From Capitulum mitella (taxonomy: Eukaryota; Arthropoda; Thecostraca; Pollicipedomorpha; Pollicipedidae), in NCBI GenBank assembly GCA_030062745.1, contig CP099850.1, positions 3,720,001 through 3,784,000 on the forward strand: a stretch of DNA of 64,000 nt, read 5' to 3'. Made by a program: the position numbers and the translations under genes. Below, in pieces: positions 40,949 to 51,773 of the stretch. The notes under the pieces are model-generated. The model had not been told where the DNA came from and ran no database searches. It saw nothing but the letters and a program-made list of their open reading frames with translations. The first letter of the stretch is position 1. Every line of letters starts with the position of its first letter.

Positions 40949-41280
40949 CAGGGTCGTCAGTTTCTGTAAATGATTGGGTGGGGCGAGTCGTCGGCCCGAC
41001 AACCTAAGCTCTCCCCATATGTAGCATTCTCAACGGATTAAGTCCACTTTATTTTGATCAATGGAAATTTTTGAGTTTTTTGTTAGTATTTTCCAAGTAA
41101 AAAACCGCGTATATCCCACGTATATAGGCGTATATGTATGTGTATATGTATAGACAGAGGATTCATCACTATATGCCTTTTATAATATTGGAGGGGCCCA
41201 AACCAACATCGGAGGGGACCATATCAACATTGGGTGGGCCAGGATCCCCCCCCCCGAAAGAATACAAATCGACAACCCTG
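40949..41280 (-). mobile_element. hAT-type MITE, family 1, copy 4
   Basis: 332 bp flanked by a perfect 8-bp duplication TCTCTGGG (40941-40948 and 41281-41288). The ends are CAGGGTCGTCAGTTT and AAATCGACAACCCTG. The interior shows the family blocks in inverse orientation (GGATTAAGTCCACTTTATTT). Confidence 0.94.
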
Positions 41281-41356
41281 TCTCTGGGTATAAAACTGTA
41301 TGCTGTTCCAGAGAAGGGTTAGTCTGATGAAGCGTAAAAAAACGAACGCATGCAAT

Positions 41357-41727
41357 CAGGGACGCCGATTTTTGGAAATCGAGCCAAGGGACTGAAAACC
41401 TAACCTTCCCCCCCAAATGTGGGTTTTTCAAGGGATTTAGCTCACTTTGTCTTGACCAGCGGAAACTGATGTGTTTTCTTACGATTTATCACAAAAAATC
41501 GTATACCCCCATCTATGTAGGTACATATACATAGCTAGAAGATAGAAAGACAGATCACTCTATGCTTCATTCTGTACTTTCTGCCTGCCTCTTATCTACT
41601 GCGGCCGTTCTCTTGCACATTATTGTCCATTTCCTTTTAAAGCCGGCAGAAAATACTGGAGAGCCCAGCCCAACACGGTGGGGGGAGCGGCAAGGCCTTC
41701 GCAAATTAATACAGATCGGCGCCCCTG
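41357..41727 (-). mobile_element. hAT-type MITE, family 1, copy 5
   Basis: Starts CAGGGACGCCGATTT and ends GATCGGCGCCCCTG. The flanking 8 bp CATGCAAT / TATGCATT match at 6 of 8. Interior blocks GGATTTAGCTCACTTTGTCT and ATCTACTGCGGCCGTTCT are diverged family members in inverse orientation. Confidence 0.85.
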
Positions 41728-41809
41728 TATGCATTGGAAATAAACATGCACACGGCCAGCCTAGCCTGCTCGGAGGAACCCGTAAGACGTCCGTGGCCTG
41801 CATGGGGGC

Positions 41810-42440
41810 TTAAGTCGCGTATGGGTACCTAGTCTGTAGAGAAGGCACCAAACACATGAAGGGTGCCTGGTCTGTATGGGGAGCCTCGCTCGCCAAGGGC
41901 GCCGAGCCCCCGAGGAGCGCCTGGTCTGTATGGGGGGGGGGACTTGCCTGCAAGGGGCGCCTGCATCGTAGACTTATCTTGTCCGTGAGTGGGACCAAAT
42001 TCTGGACAGGCGTCTCATCTGTATGAGAAGACACCTGGCCTGTCTGGGGCGCTAGGCATGTGCAGGCACATAACAGGCATGTGCAGGGACGTAGCCAAGA
42101 TTTTCCTCGGGGGGGGGGGGCGATTGTCAGATTTTATCATATGCCAATGGCCCATGACAAACTTTATGGGAAACAGCAATTTTATGTAATTGGGGCCATA
42201 TTTAACGCGCAAGAAAAACATACAATGCTTGTTTTTGCAGCATATGTATATATGATCACTATTTGGTATTCCTGCAAAATCGCTAAACATCTACTGAAGG
42301 CCTCGTGGCTGGGAGAGGGGCATGACCCCCATGTCCCCCACTTAGCTACGTCTTTGAGCGTGTGAGGGTTACTTGACCTGTACGAGAGCGCTTACCTGCA
42401 AGGGGCGCCGTGTCCACGAAGAGTGGTTGATCGATACGTG
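41810..42440. repeat. Degenerate ~32-bp array (GGCGCCTGGTCTGTATG units), interrupted by a MITE
   Basis: Units such as GGGTGCCTGGTCTGTATGGG and GAGCGCCTGGTCTGTATGGG repeat at ~30-34 bp. The array is split at 42084-42356 by a small hAT-type element and resumes at 42,365. Confidence 0.7.
42084..42356. mobile_element. hAT-type MITE, family 3, 273 bp
   Basis: The left end CAGGGACGTAGCCAAG and right end CTTAGCTACGTCTTTG are inverse of each other with few changes; G-runs lie inside both ends. Flanking GGCATGTG / AGCGTGTG match at 6 of 8. Confidence 0.78.
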
Positions 42441-45110
42441 GGGAGGGGGCGCCTGGAGGTTGATAGTTGCTAAGGTCAAAAAGCCCCCCCTCGCAGCAAA
42501 AAAAGTAAGAGAACTAAAAAGGAGAAAACGGATTTCGGCATCTCTTTGGAATCGGGTTTAAGAGATGTCTTTTTCTGTTTTCATTCGAAGCCCGTTTTTT
42601 TGCTGACAAAGGGGGCCCGCTCCACAGGTCAAAAAGTGGGGAGGACATGTCCCCCGTTTCCCCGGTTATTAACCCAGATCTCTGGGACAGGCCGCAAGGC
42701 ACTGGCCCGGAGATTACGTTGGCCAAACGCGGGTACGTATGCACGACGTTCTGACCAGCGACCAAGGGCATGCGGTGATAAAATTGTGACGGCCTACGCC
42801 CTTTCCCCTGTTGCTACGGCTGATTTCTGGTGCTGCAAAAAGATCAGAGCACCAGGGCTCAGGCTTCATCACACCATACCCACCCGACGAGCCAGCGGTT
42901 CTGAACTTCTGTCGCTGACGCCAGCCGCCATTCACGTCCTTTCCCCAGTCAAGACTCTCAAAAATTTCGACGTAACTCCGGCTCGGTAAGTGCGTCGACT
43001 GTTGTGTACCAAACACTGATCTAGGAGTTAAACAACGAGGAGCGATTTTGGCTGTCCTCTTTCCGATCATCTCTCAGCTAGCTATTCGCTGCATCCACAA
43101 TCGTAGAAAGTTGCTGGCTTTTTCCTTCCCCACGCTGGATTCTCGCCTGGTGGGGGACGCGACATCGTTTTTTTAGACTGCCCGCTAGCAGCGCACCCTT
43201 GCACCGGAGCGGCCGCTGCGGTGGCCAGGGGCTGCTGCCGGCCGTGGGAGGGGGTTAGTAGGTATTGACCTAGACCGTCGGCAGCGACGGCCGACGGCGG
43301 CCGTCTCCGACGGCGCGATCATGTGGCGTCCGCCCGCCGTCGCTCGTCGGTCGTCGACGGAGCCCGAGCCCCCATTCGATAGCGGTGCCGCTGCCGACGC
43401 CGCGAACGAGAATATTTGGCCGTCGAGATGCTGGGGAAAGAGTGAAAATGTACTGATTCGGTGTGTATGTGTGCGTGTAATTATGAAATGCGCGTGGAAT
43501 GTCGGCGAGTGAAGGCATACATCTGAAGGTTTGCGGTCTCTGCCACCATGGAATGAGGTAAGCGGTGAGCTTCTGGTGCCAAAACTGCGGGTCGAGCATC
43601 ACTGGTTCGGGACTGGGGGCGCGGAGGCCGAATGTTAGGGGATGGGGGGAGGAAAACAAGTTTTTGTTTTGATCCTGCTTGAATGCTCAGGAAATCTGGA
43701 AAGGCAGGGGAATGACGCAAATTTCTAGGCCATTATTTTCGTGCAGCATAAGAAGACCAATAGCAAAGCTTAGAAAAAGTGGAGATGGGGTCTGGAATGC
43801 TCCAGTTGCTTGTTCCTACGCCGATTTGAAACCCTTTAGAAACGCAGGCATTTACTTCGAGGTCGAGCCCAATCCAATCTCATCATGGCATCCTGGATCC
43901 TGCGATGGTTTTCTGTGAAACCTCTGGACCCAAAGACGGCCTTTATTACGCATGCGCCCAAGAAAAAGCTGCGGTAAATGGCTGGTTTGGGATAGTTTTT
44001 ACGCTGCACCACCAAGAGACTGTTCCAGTTACCCACAATAGATCGTATACGCTGCAGCATTGGCGACAGAAGGCTGTCATAATGACGGGGGGCGGGGCAA
44101 AATCCATATTAAGACGTTTTTTGCTGTGTATTGAACATTGGATGCAATGCTTTGTGCTCTGCAAGTTTTCCCTGCCATAGGGAGTAGGTTGCAACGTCAC
44201 CAAGCGCCTGCGTGTGTTGTCTGCTTTCCTCCATTCCATTCTCCAGCCTGTAGCTAGATGACCCCTTTTTTGAGGAATTTACGAATGTTTCGTTTTTACA
44301 CATTGGGTTAACTGTCTCAGAATCCTGGGCAGGAGCGTAAGAGCATCCCTAAACGTGTGGTGGGTAAAAACGTTTTTTCCGTGGGGCTTATGTTAAATTG
44401 CCCCAAAAAGTGCGTCATGGTCCTCGTTTCCTTACCGGCTTGTATGCATATGATCCTGGATCTATGCCTGAAGAACTAAATTGGTGCACTGAAACGACTA
44501 AAAAATCGCGTTTTCGTTTTTCTGCATACCTGGGTCAGTTTTGGGAATGCCCCCGATTCTTTCTTTCTCATGCTTTAAACGGAACACGGCGCGAGAAACG
44601 ACTCGAAATGGGCGTCCACGAATGAGGTACTGATTTCTTTTGTTTATCTCTGAGACACATTTCAAAACACGTAAAGCCTTCCACTGTTTTGCTTACTGAT
44701 ATATGATGTGCGTTTGTCGTACGCCACGCTTAAAGGAAACATCGTAGCCTTCCCGCGTGGGTCAAAGCCATTGCTCTACTGTTCTGAATACATGCGATGT
44801 TCTTCGCTTTTGAGATACTCTCGTATAGCGGCGCACCCAGAATTTTCCCAAGGGGAGGGGGAGGGGCGCCAGGATCTCGGCCGGGGTGCCTTCTCCTTTG
44901 GCAACATGCATTGCATTGGCTTCGCAGCCAGCGGCCAAACCGAGGTTTTTCATTCGTGGGGGAGGAGGGGGCTAGGTTTTCGTCAGGGGGTGAGCTCCGA
45001 TTTCAGTGGACCTCGTCGCACGGCAGCCTGCATCGTCTTTGTTTCGTCGTCTCAGGCTGCGAAGTGAGATTCCAATAACTGAGATTCGGAAGAATTCGAA
45101 TTCGCAAGAG
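42441..45110. other. Intergenic DNA, no gene recognised
   Basis: Contains a CpG-rich patch at 43,190-43,430 (described separately) and, at ~44,828, GGCGCACCCAGAATTTTCC followed by G-runs, which looks like one end of another hAT-type MITE whose partner was not found. Confidence 0.4.
43190..43430. other. CpG-rich island of unknown role
   Basis: Very dense in CG, with repeated GACGGCCGACGGCGGCCGTC-like words. It could be a promoter island; the nearest downstream plus-strand gene is the RGS-like exon 5.5 kb away. No exon could be proven. Confidence 0.35.
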
Positions 45111-45114
45111 TTCC

Positions 45115-45760
45115 TTTATAGACGCGCAGGGGTCTTTTTAGGAGGCAGCTTGGGGGGCCCTTTACAGGGGTACCTCTACAGGCCCGCAATGGCCCGCCTA
45201 CAGGCCGGCAGAGGGTCCCTTTGCATGTCATCAGAGAGCCTGTGCGGGCCAGCAGGTTGCTCCTCTTCAGGCCAAGGGGCACTGAGTTGGCCTGTAGAAC
45301 CGGAAGCACGAACCTCTTTGGAAGCTTGCAGGGGACCACCTAAAGGTCAGCAAGCGGGCTCTTTGCAAGCCAGCAGGGTCGCTTTACCGACAAACAAGCC
45401 GTCCTTTGCACGCCTGCAGGCCGACAGGGCAACAGGGGGCCCATCTGCAGGTCCAAAGGCGGACTGTTTACAAGCCAGTAGGAGCCCTTTATGAGCTGTC
45501 AGGGAACCGTTTACTAACTGGCATGGGCCTGTTTTATATTTACCCTCTACAGGCTCGCAGGGGTCAATCTGCTCGGTGACACAGGACCTCTTTATTGTTT
45601 CTTTATATGGCAGAGGCCCTTTAACATGTCGGTGTTCAGCCCTTCATGGGCCAGCAGGAGCTTTCAGCAAGCCGGCAGGGACCCTTTTTACAGGCCAAAA
45701 GGAGTCTCTTCCACATGCCAGCAAGAGCCTCTAAGCTTTGCTACTTTAGCTGGTATGAAG
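45115..45760. repeat. GC-rich degenerate ~30-bp array (ACAGGCCGGCAGGGGCCCTTT units)
   Basis: Units built on TACAGGCC.GCAGGGG.CCCTTT recur roughly every 30 bp over 650 bp. The open frame through it (45006-45494) is compositional. Confidence 0.7.
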
Positions 45761-46515
45761 CCCTTTAGCGAAAAGTGTCCTAATAATGGTGCCCCTTCAT
45801 GCATAGTAGTCACGAAACCCCTCCGCGCACAGCACGGAGCGGCAGCCTAAAAAAAATGTGGAAATGTGTGACCATAGCCACTGGATATTGGGCACGCTGT
45901 CTATGCCAAACTAGCACTTCTGGCTGCCCTGGCATGCTCCTTTTACATTTTTATGGTGCGTTTTAGCGTATTACGCTCGGATGATTTGGGAGGTGTAGTG
46001 CCGCGAAGTCAAGCCTTGCCTAGTTGGTTTGAAATTATGGTGAATGGGATCATTCGCATAAACAACTTTCCCGACGTTTAGACCCAAATATCCACGTGTT
46101 CAGCAGTTCACAGGGTAGGCAGAGCAGCAGCTACACCAGCTTGGCGGTGGCCCAGCGAACCTTGGATTAGCGTAACTTTAGTTTTCTGATATTGCATAGA
46201 AATACATCCCCCCAAAATAGCTTTGGCCGTACCGACCAATTCTGAAAATGCTCCTACACTGGTGAAAATATCATTTACTCGCAGGCAGACCGCAAGGTTT
46301 AGTGACATCTCCACCAGGCTTTAGCATCTGCACTAGCTGGCCGCAAGGCATGGTGACTGATAATCCTGGTTGTGTGGATAGGCATTGTCCTGCAGTTGAA
46401 CGACACGGTGAACCCCTTTGTCAGGCGTCGCCATTGCACATCGCCAGCGGTGCGAGGGGTCCGAATCATTCATCATTCATTCATCATTCGTCTGTCCGAC
46501 TTCGCTGAGTCGCCG
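45761..46515. other. Intergenic DNA, nothing recognised
   Basis: No gene seen; a CATCATTCATTC-like short repeat precedes the 75-bp minisatellite. Confidence 0.4.
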
Positions 46516-46715
46516 GACAGTCGTGGCCGCTGTCCGTCTGTCCGTCTGTCCGTCCCTTCGGACCCGCTGGCCGACACCGCTGAATCACCCGACAGTCGTG
46601 GCCGCTGTCCGTCTGTCCGTCTGTCCGTTCCTTTGGACCCGCTGGCCGACACCGCCGAATCACCCGACAGTCGTGGCCGCTGTCCGTCTGTCCGTCTGTC
46701 CGTCCCTTCGGACCG
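46516..46715. repeat. 75-bp minisatellite, ~2.7 units
   Basis: Units begin GACAGTCGTGGCCGCTGTCC at 46516, 46591 and 46666 (period exactly 75 bp), nearly identical, each with an inner CCGTCTGT triplet repeat. The unit length is a multiple of three, which keeps frames open on both strands. Confidence 0.95.
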
Positions 46716-48927
46716 GCCGCGTCGTCGGAAAGGCAAACATTTCATATCATGCACACGTCTCCTCATACATCTTTTCTCGGTTTCCGGTCTTTGCGTCCCC
46801 GACATCAAGTTCATTTTTCAGGGAGGAAGTGTTGCAGGTCCGAAGCGCTGCCAGATCACAACTGGAGGCGTGATGAAAAACGCACTGCTACCAGCAGGAA
46901 TCCACTGAAGAAAACATTTCGTTGTTTGTCGGTGATGTCGGAAAACGCGCGTCATTTAGACAAGTTCGCATCGGCAACGTCGTTAATCTGAGTTGCTAGT
47001 GATGACAAAGGGAACCAGCTGCAGTGAACATCCAGCCATAGATTAAAGAACATCTTAAGCAGAGAAACAGAACATCATGGGCTTATCGCAAAGTGACTGC
47101 CGAGCACCATCGTGCCTGTTACTACAGAGGGCGATCAATGAGCGGAAAATTTTCGGTGACTGTTCGGGTCGATGTCGAATTCGCCATAAAAAAGACGTGC
47201 AAACACCATACCGCAATTTTGCACAGTCGCATTTTCGACCACGAACATTGTTAATACATTGTCAAGGATGTGGGTTTTCTTGCACATTATTTTTCCTGCA
47301 CACACAGCGTTTCTTCGTATCGGGATGTCTTAGAAACATGAACCGTAACAAGCGCACTTTATTTGCATTAGTAATTAGTAAACTGTACTCGAGTCATGTG
47401 GACTGTGTTACTAAAAATACTGAAAATATTCACAGGCTTTGGAAAACATTCTGGACCCTGAGCGCTCCGAATGATGCTTTCAATGAGCTTTATGACGGCG
47501 CATAGAAAAGCTTCCATATGATCCACGCCCCACACGCACCCATAAAATAGTATGACGCAACAGTCTTGATAGCTTTAATGCAAATGAAGATGAAAGGACG
47601 CCTCTCTCTGCCTTCTGTGGGAATCCATTGATGACGTAATCACGCCATGTATCACACTCATTGTAGCGATCACATGGTTGCTTTTGAAACAAAATAAACT
47701 GCCGATGATTTGTCATTTAGCCTTTGTTATGCATGAGGTCGCGATGGTCATCCTTTACGAGACTATTACCCATTAGCAAGAGGTTAACTGTTTTTGCTAC
47801 AGCTGGGGGACATCAATGTGGTTGTGTTTATCGGCCATTTAGCTATTTATCGGCCGTTATACCTGCTGTCGGTCTGCTGATCGTGTGCATTAGCTCTCTC
47901 GCCAGCTGCCAGAGAGGAACCTCCGTCTCCCTCTCAGCCGGACTGGAATCGAGAAAGGAGCTGACTTGTCCATGCACACAAAGCGCCAAGGCCCCTTTCA
48001 CAGAGCGGGAGAAATGCGGCAGTCCTTCCGTACAGTGGCGACCGCCGCGGTCGCATCGGCGCTGGGGCAGAAACCTCTTTGACTAATTTCTTTCCTTGTG
48101 ACATCATCGGGTTAGTACTATTTTCTCAACCTTGGAAGTCGATAGGGTCACGGGCCTTTTACGGGAAAACAGGAGACTCGCTCCCTCAACATTTTTCGAT
48201 GGACATTCCCGTCCGTTGTGATATTCAATTTGCGTTATGCGTGTAATCGTCTGCATCGTTTTCCAATTTGGCGAACATAATGGCTTGAATATAACGGTAA
48301 ATCCGCATTCGAGGCTATGTTAGGTTACCGGACGGAAGATTGTGCCTTCCCCTCCCCTCCAGCTGAAATATGTGGCTTAGCCTTCTGCTCGTGTCTGATC
48401 GTTGTTTTGTTTACGCTCAGCCAACAGATGCAGCCGAACAGCTGCGTCAGCGTGTTTTCTCCGATCATTTGGTTTGGGATATGTTTTCATTAATCAGCGG
48501 CTGTTTCGCCTCTGTGTTTTGGTAGCAGCGTGTTCTGCTGTACCGCACATCTGTCGCCGTTTCAGATCTGTCTTGGAGGGACGTCGTTTGCCGGTTTTCC
48601 CCGGGGATGCGTCGTTGTCGTCGAAGACAGCAGTGCCCTCTCCCCCGCCGATGCATCACTGTCCCACTGCAGTGGTGCGATTGTTCCTTAGCAGCCGTGT
48701 TACTGTCCCTCATCAGAGGTGCCAGTGTCCCCCGCCCCCTCCCCCGTGTACCGCTGTCCCGCGGCAGCTGTACCGTCGTCCCTCAGTAAACCTGCCACTG
48801 CTGCTCAGCAGGTGTGTCGGCTCCGACCTGCGGCCATCTCCTGCCCGCGGCTGTCTTGTGCCGTGTCGCGTCTGGGCGCAGCGCTGTTGTCTGCCGGCGC
48901 CTCTGACCGGGCCTGTCCGCCTTGCAG
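46716..48927. other. Intergenic or 5' flank of the RGS-like gene
   Basis: The last ~500 bp (48.4-48.93 kb) become GC-rich and pyrimidine-rich towards the RGS-like exon. An upstream non-coding exon is implied by the acceptor at 48921-48927 but was not located. Confidence 0.4.
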
Positions 48928-49097
48928 CAGATGCGGTCTCGGCAGAGTGACGGAGGGCCGGGGGGGTCGGGGTCGGTGGACCGAGCCGCCGCCGACCGCG
49001 CCCCCCTACAGAATAATTCGAAAGAGAAGAAGACGGAAAGTCAATCGTCCGGCCGCGGCTGCTGCCTCTGCTGGTGCTGCTGCTGCACGTGTAACAG
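48928..49097 (+). CDS. First coding exon of an RGS17/19/20-like (RZ subfamily) regulator of G-protein signalling
   Basis: Acceptor GTCCGCCTTGCAG is followed by CAG and ATG (48931). The frame reads MRSRQSDGGPGGSGS, then NNSKEKKTESQSS, then GCCLCWCCCCTCN plus two bases, and ends at donor AACAG|GTGAGT (49098). Human RGS17 starts MRKRQQSQNEG and carries CCFCWCCCCSCSC, so both the start and the cysteine string agree. In the family the cysteine string is palmitoylated and anchors the protein to membranes, and the later RGS domain is a GAP for Gi/Gz alpha subunits. The RGS domain exons were not found to the right; they probably lie beyond base 64,000. Fifty-five codons are visible. A longer open frame over the same bases in another frame is an artefact. 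Confidence 0.78.
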
Positions 49098-49820
49098 GTG
49101 AGTCACGGCGACGGCCACGGGCGCACGCGCCGGCCGGCCCACCGGCGAGCGAGTTCCTCGCCCGTTTCGCTGCTGCCTGGCGGCGGACACGCAAAGGTCG
49201 TCGACGCTGCGCCCGAGCGCCGCGCCAAGCGCTGGACGTTAGGCAGCGAACCAGGCCGTATTCTGAAGGTGCGGAATGGCGAAACGTCGGCTGAACGGCA
49301 TCCGGAAACGAGTGAAATGCTGGAAACATGACGACATGGGGTCGTTTGCCACTCGTCCGCTTTGCGAAACGACAGATACGAATACTGCTTCTTTTAAGAA
49401 GTTTTCTTTTACGGAGGTACTTCCCGCCCGTCAGTCGTCTTCAGGCCATGCCAGAGCTCCCCAGCCAGTCACAGCTGGCTAGAATTAATAACAGTCGCAC
49501 GTCTGTATGGGAGATCTTGCATCATTTCCAACGCCAAGCATACCCGAATCCTCGCATTCGAGTCCCAATTTTTTTTTTACTTGAAATGTTTTAAATGAAA
49601 TGTTTTTCAACGGCAGCAATATTCAGTCGCTTGAAATTGGTAACAATATCGAGCGTCTCATGATAACAGGCCGTTGTCGTTGCCGCTGGAGGTCCCACGG
49701 CTGACGTATGTCACGACATTTATTTGCACTATTTTGGTTTTCTGTTCTGGCTTTTGTGCCCGACATGTTCCCCTACCTGACGGATGAAAAAGCAAAGCTG
49801 GTGCAGGTTTACTTTGAAAC
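49098..49820 (+). other. RGS-like gene intron (presumed), no exon recognised
   Basis: GC-rich at first (to ~49.3 kb), then ordinary sequence. No RGS-domain coding block was seen. Confidence 0.4.
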
Positions 49821-49983
49821 CACTGGCGCAGCAAAAGAGGGACTTGGGGGCCCGGCCCTACACCCTTAGATCCGCATTTTTTTTTTAAATCATTGCACGT
49901 CGTCTTTCCAGCAGGCGATTTTTGTATGGTTTCATTTCACACTGAGCCTCCCCCCCCGTAAGAAAATCCTGGCTGCGTCCCTG
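49821..49983. mobile_element. hAT-type MITE, 163 bp, perfect target duplication
   Basis: Begins CACTGGCGCAGC and ends GGCTGCGTCCCTG, flanked by TTTGAAAC at 49813-49820 and 49984-49991 (8 of 8). G-rich and C-rich runs lie just inside the ends. Confidence 0.88.
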
Positions 49984-50608
49984 TTTGAAACTGCTTCAGT
50001 TGTCAAAACGCAATGCAAAGTCCAACGATTTTTCAAAGCCCGCAAAGCGCCAAACCGGAATGCAATGTTGAACATAGTCCACAAGTTTATGCAACGAGGT
50101 AGTGTTTAGAACTTGAACAAACTGAAATGTGGCCCCAGATTCATCAAACGGAACAAGGTGATAGACAGAAGGCAAGAAGCGTCCTCCGGCGAAGCCCGCA
50201 GAAGTCTGCGTAGACGCAGCCAAGAGGAGCGAGTGCAAGAGCACCGCGAGAGGTCACATTCACTTCTTCCCCTATAAGATCATCAACCATCAGAAGCTTT
50301 TCTGAGCCTACGGCCATAGGCCAGAGCCGCCTACAGCACCTGTTTTTTTAGGAACTGTGATGCGTCGGGACCCTTTACGGAGAACCTGTGATTTTCTGAT
50401 AGAACTACAGGTTCTGGTCCACTGAACCGCCATGAGAAGTAGTTGAACAGCCTCGCCTCAGCCAGAAGTACTCTCCCAGGCTCGTCATGAGCGCTTACAG
50501 CATTACTGGCCCATTCTTCTTTGAAAACATGCTGTGACGCGCTGTGACGTGCTGTGACGCACAGGCAGGCCATATCTTGGTTCTAGAAGAAGCTCACGCG
50601 TAGATGCG

Positions 50609-51000
50609 GTGTCAGCATTGCAGGACCAGTGGTCCCAGCAGGATGTGCGAGCGCTCATTCACTGCTCTGTCCAGGAGGTGGCTGCGAGGAGGTTTGGCGC
50701 GCGACTCGTCTTTGGTACGGAGCCAGTCTCATGGTCACATCATTCTCCGGAACTGAGGCCATGGATTTTTTGTGCGTTCCTGAAGGCTAAATTGTGCCCA
50801 GACATCGCCAGAAGCATCCAGGAACCCGACGAGGCGATCAGGCCGGCCGTTCACTCGGTTCCACGAGCAGCATGCAGCGCCGCAGCCCCGTGTGCCTGGA
50901 GAGTGCGGGTGTTCATCCGGTCCCCTATGGTACATGTTGGTGAAAGTTTGGTGAACCGCACAACTGTCGTCAATGCATTCTGTACACTGGATTGAAAGCT
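50609..51000 (+). pseudogene. Possible transposase C-terminal relic
   Basis: The open frame contains SHHSPELRPWIFCAFLKAKL followed by RSIQEPDEAIRPAVHSVPRA, reminiscent of the SPDLTPxDFFLWGYLK...L..AI...V..IP block at the C-terminus of mariner-like transposases. No upstream catalytic domain or terminal repeats were found. The likeness is weak. Confidence 0.35.
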
Positions 51001-51245
51001 GTCCTTTTTTCGTGAGACGCCCTGTATGAATCATATACTTAGGCGAGAACATGGCCGTCATGCCAAAGGGAGCTTTTGTCGCGCAGTATTTTGTTGTTTC
51101 TTACCGTTGTTCATGACGATTATGTTTCTGAAATGCTCCTTACGAAATCGTCTTTTGTTCTGTTTGTACTAGGGACTCGGTATAAGATTAGCTATGAGTC
51201 TATGTCAGTACGAAACTAAATATACGCCAGAATGGACAGAGGCAG

Positions 51246-51248
<3 letters not shown>

Positions 51249-51291
<43 letters not shown>
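51249..51291. repeat. (GA)n microsatellite
   Basis: Pure GA dinucleotides over ~42 bp. Confidence 0.97.
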
Positions 51292-51293
<2 letters not shown>

Positions 51294-51642
51294 GGTGTGG
51301 GTCGGAAAGGGGAAGAAAACTACCATGAGAACGTCCATAATCATGCTCCTGGCTCTCTACAATGTTTACCATAAACAGTTCGGTCTTCACCTGCGTATTT
51401 CTCTTTTAACCTCGTTCTCTTAAATTTACAAGGCACTACACCAATGGTTTTCGGGAATGAATGTGCGATGAATGAACACGCATAATGAAATAATCAAACG
51501 ATGGACACTTCTATCACTGTTAAATGCTCATTAACATCTGATGAAGATCAGATATTTTATCTCACTGATTAATGGGACGCCCATGATTTGACACGGCGCT
51601 TGTCATGATGTGGAGCGTGAGTACTCTCGGATTTGCCAGATG

Positions 51643-51644
<2 letters not shown>

Positions 51645-51698
<54 letters not shown>

Positions 51699-51702
51699 TT
51701 CT

Positions 51703-51772
<70 letters not shown>
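51645..51772. repeat. (TA)n microsatellite, two blocks
   Basis: TA runs separated by TTTCTCTTATA. Open frames of alternating Tyr/Ile here are artefacts. Confidence 0.97.

Positions 51773-51773
<1 letters not shown>

Noticed and set aside
47077-47505. 142-codon plus-strand frame
   Set aside because: NTENIHRLWKTFW looked like an ISXO2-type transposase motif, but no catalytic residues or terminal repeats could be placed.
48719-49294. 191-codon plus-strand frame
   Set aside because: It overlaps the RGS-like exon in another frame, runs through its donor site and is Arg/Ala-rich without homology.
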